Positions 26,608 to 36,214 of a stretch of DNA of 64,000 nucleotides are shown one piece after another. The notes beneath the pieces were generated by a model that saw nothing but the letters and a program-made list of their open reading frames with translations, ran no database searches and was not told where the DNA came from. The stretch comes from Diphasiastrum complanatum. Lineage: Eukaryota > Streptophyta > Lycopodiopsida > Lycopodiales > Lycopodiaceae. Position 1 is the first letter of the stretch. Each line of letters begins with the position of its first letter. A program made the translations under genes and the position numbers. The DNA lies in NCBI GenBank assembly GCA_029204225.1, contig CM055096.1, positions 627,001 through 691,000 of the forward strand, read 5' to 3'.

Positions 26608-29600
26608 GCTCTCCCGCCCTCTTTCTCTCCTCTCGGGCTTCTGCGGAACAGTCCACTGCCCGCACGCCCTTTTTTTTTTTTTTTTGAAAAAAATGCGTCC
26701 GGGGCCCGGACGCATCCGCGTCCGTGTTAGAGTTAATGTTTACTTTAGTACCCCTAATGTTATCATTTAGGATTAATTAGTGATAGTTTGGCCATGCCTG
26801 CGTCTATTATAGGGGCCATTACTATTTATAGTAAGTCATATTTTAGGGTCATTACTATTTATAGTAAATTCGTTTTTTAGTCATGCATGTAGGTGGGCGC
26901 ACTACTACTAGAATAGGATTTGCTTTTATCACTTAGAAACTCATCTTGGGTGTTTACCCAATATAGGTAGTAATTATAGCGATTAGCTTTTTGTCTTTTG
27001 CCATTTGCTTTTTTTGCTTTTTACCTTACACATAGTTTAGAAAAAGTATATATGTAGGCTGGCGCCCTACTTCATTTGTAATGGGACATAGTTGGAGTAC
27101 ATCTCTTCATTATTGTTGTTCTCTCTCATGTGTATGACTATTGTCTAACAACAATAGGAATCTTATCTTGGGTTACTTGTATGATCAAGTCGGTTTTCTA
27201 ACATGGTATCAGAGCATGCTTCGAGATTCGAGAGAACAAGGAGTTACTCCAATGAACAAAATCAATTCACAAGGGATTGATTTGGCCATCAACTTCAAGG
27301 AGAAGAGCAGGTGCAGGTGGTGTCCCTAGCTAGCTCTCAAGTTTGATCTTCAACTACAACGGTGGCAGCTTTGTGGGAGAAGATCTGGTGTACAAGGAAA
27401 AGAGCTGAGCTGTAAGAGGAGATTATGAATCTTCCTCAGATCTCAGGTTGCTATAGGACAGCAAAGCGTGGAGAAGATCTACAGTATCTGATCGCTGGTT
27501 GAGGCTATATACTAAGCTGGAATCAAGTCTACAGATTGTTGGAAATTTGTTTGCTGAAATCAAAACTGATCAGATTGTTGGAATCTGGCTACTGCCTGTT
27601 GGATCATTGCCAGAACTGCAAATTGATCGCTGAAGCTGGATTATAGACTTCTGTTCATTGCCAGAACTGCAAATTGATCGCTGAAGCTGGATTACAGACT
27701 TCTGTTCTTGGCTGGATCGCTGAGATCGCTAGACCTGTTTGATGCAGATCTGATTTTGGATCGTTGAAGGACAAACTTGGAACCTGTTTGCTGATATAGG
27801 GTAGATTCAGATAGCAGATCGCTGGAATCTGATCGTTGCATATTGATCACAGACTCGAAAGATTCGCGAAAGATTCGAGAAAGATTCGAGGTTCGCGACA
27901 GATTCGCGAAAGTTTCAAGTTTCACGACAAATTCACGACAGTTTCTCAGTCTTTGTCAATTAGACTGTTGGTAGATCCGAGATTTGTTACGGATCAATAT
28001 AATGGCTGGATTGCTACAGTTGCATCAGACCAATCTGGTGCCTTCGGACCGCTGCCTGCAGAACTGTTTCCTGGGTGACAAATCGCTGAGAAGCAGATTT
28101 GAGAGTTAGCTCTTGCTATCCACAGACCTGAACCTGTTCACTAGAAGGGGAGATATCAGAAGCTATTTGTTGGCAAGAGTGCTGACCTACAAAGCTGGTA
28201 CTACAGTTTTTCACTTAAGAAAAAAACAGGTTACATAGTTTTCTACAGGTCATGAAGATCCAAGGAACACTAGCCAAGAATTGCTAGTGTTGGAGAGCTA
28301 TCGATACACAGGTGACTACTGGTCAGAACACTATTGGTAGATCACTATAGATTGCCAATTATTGTTGGAAGTAATTGGTACACATGCAAGGAAGCATTTA
28401 CATGTGTAGATTGTTGGGTCAACATGAAGATTGAGTTATAGTTGGAGCTTTTTGCATGCAAGTGAAAGTTCAGCAAGGCAATCACATGGAAGTTGAGGAC
28501 GATTACATGCAAGGAATCATAGACATACACAGATTGCTAGGATGCAATGGCTGTGCCTTGTAGTAGGAGATCACTGAGGTTTAAGAAGGGAAAGAACCTT
28601 GATGCATGCTGAAGGAGATCTCAAGAGTAAGGATTGGCAATACGACTAGGAATTGTTTGCAATCAAGTGCAAGGTGAAAAAGGGATTCACAAGAGTAATC
28701 AAAACAAGGTTCTTCACAAAATGGAAGGGTTAACTCACAGGGAAAGGAAATTCTACATGAAGCAAAAGAGATGGTAGAGGAAGACAATCGGTGATCATGG
28801 TGTTGCTGAAGCTGCGTAAGCGGCTACCAACAAGCATACTGAAGGAAGGTCAACTTCAGACGTTCTAAGATTGACAAAGTTTTGTCGAGGTTGGAATCGA
28901 CAAAGGTGCAAATTCTTAAGAGGAAGTTGCATGAGAAGTATAGACTATTAGTCTATATAGATAAATCGATATTCAAGAGGATGTTTTCACAGTTTCTTAT
29001 CATGGTGGCAAATGATAAGTTCGTTGTTACAAGTGACAGGTGTGGCAAGCTGCGTGGTCAACATTCTACGTTGTATCTACGTTGTATCGATTTGGTTTCT
29101 ATTCAAGTCATAGTAACTTGGTTATGTTGTAGAAACTTTCTTGTCTATCTAAACTAGTATCACTTCAGATTTATGAGTAATCGAAGTGATTGCTTGTTGT
29201 GGTTGTCATGTAATTCCTGGATACCATCCAAGTCATAGTTGATTGTTCATGTGGTGGTACTAAGTGAGATCAATTCTATTTTGAGTTGGAGAAAAGTTCT
29301 AGAATCTATCCAAGTTCATGTTCTGTCATGTGGTAGATTTTGTTATAAGATTGGGAAGCCAAGGTAGTTGATTAGCCGTTGAAAATCAACAGTACAGGTT
29401 GTTGTTTAGCTTCAAGAAAAACAACATGGTTGAAGATGGACGTTCACCAAGTTTGCATATGACAAAGTGTCTAAATATATAGATATCAAGATGAAATGCT
29501 TTCTAGGTTGGAAAGTTGTTTGGTGCAAGTAACTCTGTGTGTGAGATAGAGGTAGGAGATTCCATGGAAAAGATCATGTAAAGTACTTTGTGTCAGAAAG

Positions 29601-32600
29601 CATTTGAAGGAGAGTATCAGTTACTTTGTGTGAGGAAGTATTGTATACATTTATCTTTCTATTGGGGATGCTCTTTTACTTGCATATTTGGTTTGGTTCA
29701 AAGATGATATTCTATTCTATTTGGAGAGAGTGGTTGGAATGCAAACATGAAGTGTACATCCAGGGGGAGTAGCTCAACCAAAATCCATCAAGTTCATCAC
29801 AGTTGGTAACTTATGAGAGTACCAGGAGAATTGAAATGGGTTTAATTCAAGGAATCGACACAAGTGGAGCCGACTACTTATGAACAGGTTTCTAAAGTAG
29901 GTGTTGATGTATGAGATTTGATGTTGACATTTGTAGATCTATTTCCTACTTATGGTTATCATGATGGTGTTACTGTAAACAAAGAGGATTATTTTTTCTT
30001 TATGAATGTTGGGGAGATCCTTACATTTGTGGTAGCTTGAACGATGTTCAAAGAGACCAAGGGAGTCAATCTTCAAGCAAAGTTCTCAAGGTTAAGGCAA
30101 AAGTTATCATGTTTACATTATTCGATTCAGGGGGAGTCAAAGTTCTTTGATTCAAAGGAAGTCAAGGAATCAGGTGATATGTTGAACTCATGGTAGTCAC
30201 ACATATACACTAAAGAGACATGAAGACCAAAGCAAGACATTGAGAAGTCATATGAAGAAGGTTCATACGAAAAGGATCGACATTCAAAGGAAATTTTACA
30301 TCATCATACGAAGAAAGTTCTACATCGAGAAATGAAGACATTGAGATCAGAGTTGATCATGAATTCTACATCAGAATTGAGGATCTTCATTACATGGGCT
30401 TCATGGAAGATACATGCATGCTTTTGTTATGCATAGTTCTAGACAAAGTAAACATTAAGAGGGAGTGTTAGAGTTAATGTTTACTTTAGTACCCCTAATG
30501 TTATCATTTAGGATTAATTAGTGATAGTTTGGCCATGCCTGCGTGCTATTATAGGGGGCCATTACTATTTATAGTAAGTCGTATTTTAGGGTCATTACTA
30601 TTTATAGTAAATTCATTTTTTAGTCATGCATGTAGGTGGGCGCACTACTACTAGAATAGGATCTGCTTTTATCACTTAGAAACTCATCTTGGGTGTTTAC
30701 CCAATATAGGTAGTAATTATAGCGATTAGCTTTTTGTCTTTTGCCATTTGCTTTTTTGCTTTTTACCTTACACATAGTTTAGAGAAAGTATATATGTAGG
30801 CTGGCGCCCTACTTCATTTGTAATGGGACATAGTTGGAGTACATCTCTTCATTATTGTTGTTCTCTCTCATGTGTATGACTATTGTCTAACAACAATAGG
30901 AATCTTATCTTGGGTTACTTGTATGATCAAGTCGGTTTTCTAACAGTCCGGACGCGGACGCGTCCGACCTCGTGTTCGGGGGTCGGACGCGTCCGGGTCC
31001 GGGCGTCGGACGCGGACGTGAAATGGCCGTGTCTGGCCCGGACCCTCATGTCTGATTTGGATATATTCCAATCTCAGATATAAATAATTTTCCTGTCATT
31101 TTAGTAGACACACAAATTCTTAACAATTCTTTGTGCAAGTAGTGGCCAGCCATATGTTCTTATGAACATATCCATATCCTTGAGGGTGCGCATGCCCCTA
31201 CAACTAAGATAACTTGATCTCATGATGGTAATGTTTTTGTATGGTGACTTTGAATCAATTTTCTATCCTTTTCCTATGTTCTCCTTTTGTACATTCTTTT
31301 CATGGCTCTTTTGAAGCAGTTTTTTTGCAGGTGTGTTTGAGTTCATGATCTACTCCTTAATAAATAATCATTTGCTACGAGAAGCCAGAAAAATGCATAG
31401 CTCTAAGTTTCTTAAAGAAGAGCTAACACCTTTGTGTATTGCTATAGCCAAACGTGGATACTAGTCATTTGGGGTCTTTCCCATTGACACATTGATGGCA
31501 GTTGTTCTAATTCTAAAGAGGATTTTAAGGTGGCGTGACCTCATGAATTTTTTAGATAAGAACTATTCATTCCTTTTTTCTTACAGTTTGTAACCTTGAA
31601 AGTAAGTCAAGCTATGAAAGAGTAGAAACATAAAAGGCTTCCATGTTTTGCACCATATGTTCATAATGCTTTGAAAGTCTGGAAACCTGTATCACGTTAA
31701 TCACCCCCTCCACCAACTTGTGACATTCTACAAGCTACAATCATGCCTTTTCCTCCCTACTTGTAAAACTACTCTAAAGACCTTTTAAAGTGGCTAACCA
31801 ATTGCTTCAAAACTTCGCTTTTTTCCATTAATGAGCTTTGAATAAAGTTCATATTAAAGCTATAATATAGAATCCAAAGGAAAAATTATCTCAGCCAGCC
31901 AGCACTACTTTTGTCTCATCAGTACCCAAGCAAACTTTTAATCTGAGTTCAAAAGAATCCAGATTTTGCTTGGTAGACCTAGTATTGACTAACAAGCAAT
32001 TGGCAATAAGCAAGGAGATTTTTCTAAGACTAAAAGCAAAATCAAGACCATCATCCGTAAACAAGAGATACCAAGACATACGAAATACAAAATGGCAGCA
32101 CAATTACAATAATGATCAGAGGCTTAGATGGCAAAGTTTAGAAGATTTAAAACTTGGATGGGAAAGGTCAGTGGAAAAGCAGGAACATTCAACCACACAA
32201 GGGGATGATAATGAATCACCTTCCTCATCCAATTCATCCCATTCTTCCTCCCATTCAGTAGCCGTCTCTTGAATTCTTGGCTGCCAACCTAAAGCAGAAT
32301 ACAGTTTTCAGCTAGAGTAAGTATTGAGACAAGATAGAATCATACGCCTACTAATAGCCAGATTATGTTCTACATTAATAGATTATAGAAGAAAAGCCTT
32401 GTAGGTGATTGAAGTTACCAAATGGAGGTTCCGTTGGATCAAATGCCTCTACTTGGATACCAAGATGCTTTGCTCGCACATCTAGAGCTTTCCAAAGCTC
32501 ATCCAAATCAGAAAAAATCCGATTTGCTCGCGTCTGATGGACATGGGTTGTTAAAACTTTCCAAATTTACCTTCTTTCGGTGATCTAACAAAAGCCTTGC

Positions 32601-33200
32601 TGTCATACATCACCCACAAAGTAAAACATGCTTACCTGCAAGAGTGCATTTGCATTTCCACCTTGTGCTATTTGAGTTATTGCAGAAAGAAGTTCTGATT
32701 TTCTTCCCTGCACCAAATGACAGTACCACAATTATTCCAGAAGCTTTGTCTCATCGAGTTACACGTTGAAATACTGTCGCATGCTCTAGTTTGACACTAT
32801 ATAGCTGGAAACTTCCAAAGTATGAGGGAAATCACTTGCACTCAAGCATAATGCTCCTTTCAAGCTGACTTATACAGAGTTTAGATTCTACGATCTTCTA
32901 AGACAGTTTGCTGTGTAGAGCTTGATGAGTAAAAATACTCTTTCAGTGAAATGCTGGTTAAGACCACCTTTTTTCTCCCTGAGGTTAGGAGTTCAATTCC
33001 ACTTGGCCACACAAAAGGACACCTAATATAAAAAGTATAGGGGGCAAAATAGCAAGATCTTAGACCTTTGAAAATGCTCATGTGTACAAGAGAGCATGTA
33101 CCTGAATATCGCGAAGTGCGGCCTCTTCAGCAACTAGACGGGAATTAAGCTCTGCAGTCAGCTTGAACTTCTCATCATACTTTTTTGCTAAAGACTCCAC
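17465..33200 (-). CDS. EPS15-like EH-domain endocytosis protein, C-terminal seven exons
   Basis: Minus-strand exons, in coding order: 33102-33200, 32636-32707, 32419-32533, 32220-32288, 18691-19003, 17919-18045, 17465-17821. Splices are GT..AG and phases join exactly: 1152 nt, 383 codons plus TAG. The encoded order matches the C-terminus of plant EH proteins (AtEH1/Pan1-like) known to act in clathrin endocytosis: coiled-coil end (VESLAKKYDEKFKLTAEL), QGGNANALLQ, DLDELWKALD, PFGWQPRIQE, acidic EWEEEWDELDEEGF, a Ser/Asp-rich linker, then HVRFDSITSFGG and SFDDSDLFTSTGPF. The N-terminal EH domains and most of the coiled coil are not visible in the window. Upstream exons may lie beyond further giant introns. 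The reading frame is intact, so a functional gene is likely. The family call rests on remembered motifs. Confidence 0.88.
19261..19990 (-). repeat. Dispersed repeat with protein-like frames, copy 1
   Basis: The first 200 bp or so resemble 31868-32110 (shared CAGCCAGCCAGCACTACTT and following stretches). On the minus strand, broken frames encode protein-like segments (GPSVPDLSDFGNTKTQTF; SLWLEYTTVNIIHMPHISFI; CLGIDDT). The source protein is not recognised. Copy 2 retains only the last part. Confidence 0.45.
20374..20441. repeat. Left palindrome array of element A (core GTTCC/GGAAC)
   Basis: Consecutive inverted pairs: GTTCCGGAAC, GTTCTGGAAC, GCATTCC..GAATGC, GTTCCGTTTTGGAAC. The array can fold extensively and is followed by an A-rich stretch. 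Confidence 0.8.
21077..21136. repeat. (CT)30 microsatellite inside element B
   Basis: Uninterrupted CT run within the nested element. Confidence 0.95.
21664..21732. repeat. Right palindrome array of element B (core GATTC/GAATC)
   Basis: Includes CGATTCGC..GCGAATCG, then CGAATCGCGAA and GCGATTGCGATTCGC, bordered on the inside by a T-rich run. Confidence 0.8.
22114..22185. repeat. Right palindrome array of element A (core GTTCC/GGAAC)
   Basis: Repeated GGAACG/CGTTCC units on both strands (GGAACGTTCTGGAACG, GAACGGAACGTTCC), ending GGTCCGAACGGGC at the terminal repeat. Confidence 0.8.
22498..22521. repeat. Poly-C tract
   Basis: About 24 C in a row. Confidence 0.9.
22522..23187. other. No recognisable gene
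   Basis: Short GC-richer open frames on both strands (22831-23239) without a recognised domain. It is probably element C interior or foreign DNA within it. Confidence 0.45.
23188..23340. repeat. 57-bp tandem repeat, about 2.7 copies
   Basis: Units start at 23188, 23245 and 23302 (CCCTGTAGTGAATGGCA..TTCTGATGACCATTCAC) with a few substitutions; the third is partial. Confidence 0.85.
23341..23885. other. No recognisable gene
   Basis: Short open frames only. Nothing identified between the tandem repeat and the fold-back. Confidence 0.45.
23886..24037. repeat. Fold-back inverted repeat, 74-bp arms and 4-bp loop
   Basis: Arms 23886-23959 and 23964-24037 are complementary with few mismatches (outer AATTGCTC..TCTTCGACTCCACGTC; inner CTGATC/GATCA), separated by CACT. 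No clear target duplication was seen. It may be a MITE remnant or a long hairpin able to give small RNAs. Confidence 0.8.
24110..26179 (-). pseudogene. Degenerate hAT transposase with introns (BED-like finger, DUF659-type core)
   Basis: The start ATG at 26179-26177 gives MVARLIWDEVEL, then a BED-like finger (WRCPFCRKQFTFGG..THR), a long low-complexity Thr/Ser/Pro/Ala linker, and a DUF659-like core (MFYDLNLPFIMASS, CSIMANGWVDRRRRPLINVI). Probable exons: 26179-25206, 25076-24854 (VVTDNASNCRGMG, WTPCAAHSLDLLL), 24763-24431 (KKPARTRFAYQFIMLERV) and 24319-24110 (RWDKFHRPIHSVAHI). Frame changes near 25290 and 24915 and a stop after AHISHPLF inactivate it. The usual C-terminal hAT dimerisation domain was not found. 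It belongs to the plant hAT group with DUF659 domains, judged from remembered motifs. Confidence 0.82.
26179..26607. repeat. CT/CA microsatellite cluster with a short telomere-like repeat
   Basis: (TC)19 at 26179-26216, (CA)27 at 26216-26269, further CT runs, (CA)19 around 26497-26534 and CT at about 26582-26607. Three CCCTAAA units lie at 26328-26348, the Arabidopsis-type telomere motif, too short to be a telomere. The tract directly adjoins the hAT start codon. Confidence 0.9.
26692..26724. repeat. Right palindrome array of element C, part 1 (core GTCCG/CGGAC)
   Basis: GCGTCCGGGGCCCGGACGC followed by ATCCGCGTCCG, where the LTR element has inserted. The array resumes at 30946. Confidence 0.75.
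26725..27203 (+). repeat. 5' LTR of the non-autonomous element
   Basis: TG..CA, 479 bp. A TATATATG box near 27048-27055 is a candidate promoter. Confidence 0.92.
27204..27215 (+). other. Primer-binding site
   Basis: Perfect TGGTATCAGAGC abutting the 5' LTR. Confidence 0.93.
27605..27706 (+). repeat. 51-bp tandem duplication in the element interior
   Basis: Two adjacent copies of CATTGCCAGAACTGC..TAGACTTCTGTT, nearly identical. Confidence 0.85.
27855..27941 (+). repeat. Iterated AAAGATTCG-type short repeat
   Basis: About six units of an 11-14-bp motif (CGAAAGATTCG, variants with GCGA or ACGACAG). Confidence 0.7.
30466..30945 (+). repeat. 3' LTR of the non-autonomous element
   Basis: 480 bp, matching the 5' LTR end to end with scattered substitutions and 1-2-bp indels. 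Confidence 0.92.
30946..31040. repeat. Right palindrome array of element C, part 2
   Basis: Begins with the target duplication GTCCG and continues GACGCGGACGCGTCC, GGTCGGACGCGTCCGGG and GTCGGACGCGGACG. Confidence 0.75.
31868..32110 (-). repeat. Dispersed repeat with protein-like frame, copy 2
   Basis: Resembles 19261-19480. The minus-strand frame ends SFELRLKVCLGTDETKVVLAG, comparable with SNFCLGIDDT in copy 1. It lies about 100 bp from the EH exon at 32220. Confidence 0.5.
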
Positions 33201-35785
33201 CTACAGTTATAGGCAAAACATCGCATAGAGAACACATCATAGAGTGTTCTGGTTCTTGCCTAATAGTTAGCTTAAAAAAGCCTATTACAGATATCCTCTT
33301 TTAATTAAAAGGAAATGTTTGAAGCGCTAGAAGTGCTATAGAGATGCAGTTCTTTTACAAGGTGGTGAAATAAAGGGAATGAAGCATCATATTTTCTCTT
33401 GAAGAGCTGTCTCGCTCTACTGCAATAAGTGCCATGCAAGATTATCAAGCTTTTCGGAGTCCTGAATCATTTATTACAGTCTTTTCCATATTATGATCAA
33501 AATGGCAACAACCAATTGCTGAAACTGCTAGATCCATCATTTGGTTAAAGGCAAGAAGAATCTACACCATTAAGCACACAGTAAATAAAATTCACTTGCT
33601 TGTACATCTTCGAATGCTGCACGCAAATCTAAGTTTGACATTGCTAGTATTTGTTGTTTGTTTGATATTTGTTTATTGACTGTGGATTGCATCAAATACA
33701 CTTAATTTTAGAGTCTCCTACAAAGAAACAACATAGCTTAAATTTAGTAGCAATATATATCAGGTCCATGTCGCGAATAGCAAAACATTTCACATGAATG
33801 AAATCAATGAGGGTGAACCAACTACATGAATTAGTATTGTTTTTTACTGAAGACTTGAAGGAAAACATCAGGCAGACATTCTTGGTCCTTGTGGATTGAT
33901 GCACCATTATTCCCACCAATATGCAACATCGTCAGTTGCCATGAGTTGCATTGCCACTTTACATACCCCAGGTTGTATACATACATTATACTTTGACACA
34001 ATCTTTTAGCTCTTGTGGATTGTTTCACATTTAGGAATGTTCTTTTGTGTGATTTTATGTCCAAAGGTGGATTAAATGCTTCAAAAATCACAGTCAGGGT
34101 ATATAATGCAGGTCTGGCTTCCTTTGGCTATCTCTTGTGAGTCCTTTGTAGCAACTATGTTCATAAATCCATGGTCTTTCTACATAGTTTGGCATACTTA
34201 TTATTGTATCAACACTCTGCTCTGGCACTCCCATTCTTTCAACATACATTTGGAAGCGTTCTTAATTCTTTAATACTAGTATACTTCCTAGATGGGCAGG
34301 CGTGGTCTACCAGGTTGGTTTGAGGCATTGCTACTTCCTAGCATTCATGTTTGTTAGGAGATCCACTACAGCGGTTTCTTACTTGGAATGCAGTCCTAGT
34401 TAGGTATATCTCTGCCACATCTATTGGGCTCCTTTATATCCTTTCGCAAATTACTTTCATGATTATTACATATATTGGGGTGGCTTAATTGATTTCATCA
34501 TGATTATCCATTCAATTATCAGATTTTATAGCACAAATACGGGGTTCCTTAAGACCTTTCTTCTGGGGCTTTTGTTCCTGTTACTACCAAGCATTTCTCG
34601 TTTTTTTGGATTATTTGGAATAATTGTGAATGTTTGTTTCTTCGATCTTCTATGGTTTCTACATTGATTTTTGGGTGGCCGACAAATAGTGGTGCTGCTT
34701 ACCTTTAGCATCAAGGCTGGTATCCTCCTTCCTTCACTTTGTGGTCCTAGGTGATTTTCTATGTCTCTAATGCTTGGTGTGGTCTATTGTCGCTTGATCC
34801 ATTGGTGTGATCTTCGAGTTTACATATGGTAAAAGTATCTCTATTGGTGCAAAATTGGCCTTTCCTGGTTGGTGCCAGGATGTTCCTATTTCTACCATCT
34901 TTTCACACCTTCATTTGGCATTCTTGGGCCCTATTTGTCCCATGACAGTATTTCATGTTTTTCTTTGTGTTGGAGCTTCAATATCTGCACTTTTGTGGCT
35001 TGGATCAGGCATCGACCATATTCGACAAGTTAAATTTCAGTTGTTAGGGATGTTGTACTGTCTTCTTACTTTGTCAATGGTGTTGCTTTTTACCAGTCTG
35101 GGGCAATTTTTGCAATGGCAGAGAGTTATGGACTACTAGGTTTACAGACTACATGACAAGGCCATTTTATTCATTTACAAGCCTTTTCTATGCATTGTCT
35201 TTAGGATTGGCAATTGGCCCCACTAATTTATACTTGGTATTGGAGTAGAGGTCTTGCTAGAAGGGTGCAGCCCGAAGGGAGCAATATTTGCCTCCTGTGA
35301 CTCTATTTTTATTAGCCTAGGATAAGTCTAGAAGCTTCTATTTTTGCATTCCCAGTGCATATAAGTACGGCTTAGAGACATTCATTTCTCAACTTATCAT
35401 TTGATATCGCTTGGGCTCTTCATGGGAAAAATCTTGCCTTTGTATTGGTTGTAGGGCTTTAACCATTGATTCTATGTGATGCTATTTGCCATTCTTCATG
35501 GGAGACTGTTAGATTGCTTCTTGTACTGTCAATCTATGCTTAATTGATTCTAAACTATGTGATTCAACTCAAAACTACATATAACTTCAACTTTAGGATC
35601 ATAGATTAATACATACATATTGTATTTATAACATTACAAAAAGATATTAGGAAACAACTAGTTTGAAAACATTGAAAAATGAAATGTTCTCACATAACCT
35701 GAGATTCGGAATAGAATACCTGAATGCTCTGGGTCTTGAACACAGTTTCAATATGAGTTAGCTATGCAGTGACACAAATGCTGCA
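33201..35785. other. No recognisable gene; probably intron of the EH gene
   Basis: AT-rich. I searched the minus strand for the preceding EH coiled-coil exon and saw none. A plus-strand frame at 34807-35139 is hydrophobic but unrecognised. Confidence 0.5.
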
Positions 35786-35851
35786 CGAATCGCTGATTCG
35801 AAGGAAAAGAATTGGCGATTCTGAACGATTCAGAATCGGCCGATTCGAATC

Positions 35852-35894
<43 letters not shown>
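35786..35894. repeat. Palindrome array D (core GATTC/GAATC) with (TC)21
   Basis: CGAATCGCTGATTCG, then GCGATTCTGAACGATTCAGAATCGGCC and CGATTCGAATCG lead straight into a TC run (35853-35894). The sequence before it (ATGCTGCACGAATCGC) resembles the terminal repeat of element B. No partner end was found, so it may be a lone hAT-like end. Confidence 0.65.
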
Positions 35895-35896
<2 letters not shown>

Positions 35897-36214
35897 CCCT
35901 CCCTCCCTCTCGCGCCCTGCTCGATCGTCTTTGAACACGGATTAGTAGCACTGGTGTATTTGCGAGTCAGAACTGAGAACTGGCATGCGAGTTATTGGAG
36001 TGCGGATACTGAATGATTGTGTTGCTGGAGCCATTTCTCGTGGTGCCACACAATTGCTCCGTAAGTTGCAGCTACGGGAGCTGCTTGAGTTGTAGAGGAG
36101 GCATTAGAGAGTGTGAGCGTGGAACATCAAAACTTTTATTCAAATATTTTGCGAGGCTCACCAACTTGGATACTTAGACAAGGCTGACATTTATTTCCAA
36201 GCACCTTTGAATTT
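35895..36214. other. No recognisable gene
   Basis: C-rich at left, then unremarkable sequence. Confidence 0.45.

Larger units (their letters stand above)
26725..30945 (+). mobile_element. Non-autonomous LTR retrotransposon (4.2 kb), TSD GTCCG
   Basis: The 5' LTR (26725-27203, 479 bp) and 3' LTR (30466-30945, 480 bp) both start TGTTAGAGTTAATG and end GGTTTTCTAACA, with only a handful of differences. A perfect TGGTATCAGAGC follows the 5' LTR and a purine tract (AAGAGGGAG) precedes the 3' LTR. Target duplication GTCCG is at 26720-26724 and 30946-30950. The internal 3.26 kb has no gag or pol, only short frames, so it must borrow proteins in trans. Strand follows from the primer site. A LARD-like class fits. 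Confidence 0.93.
22368..31046 (-). mobile_element. Probable hAT element C (GGACG-array ends), split by an LTR element
   Basis: The left end has GGACGCGGACGCACGTCC..CCGTCC (22368-22404) followed by an A/T run. The right end has GCGTCCGG..CCGGACGC (26692-26724) resuming at 30946 with GGACGCGGACGCGTCC and more units to about 31040. Between them lies a minus-strand hAT transposase pseudogene. The right array is interrupted by the LTR element 26725-30945. I could not identify an 8-bp duplication, so outer limits are approximate. The 3' part (22.4-24.1 kb) lacks a hAT dimerisation domain and may hold foreign DNA. Confidence 0.6.
19004..32219 (-). other. 13.2-kb transposon-filled intron of the EH gene
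   Basis: It is bounded by the donor after GAGGAAG (GTGATT, minus strand at 32219) and the acceptor AAATGCAG at 19004. The phase-1 junction G|GA restores Gly in DEEGF. It contains two nested hAT elements, a degenerate hAT transposase region, a 4.2-kb LTR element, microsatellites and a direct repeat near each end. Confidence 0.85.

Noticed and set aside
34807-35139. 110-codon plus-strand ORF
   Set aside because: Hydrophobic, no domain, and within the probable EH intron; insufficient support.
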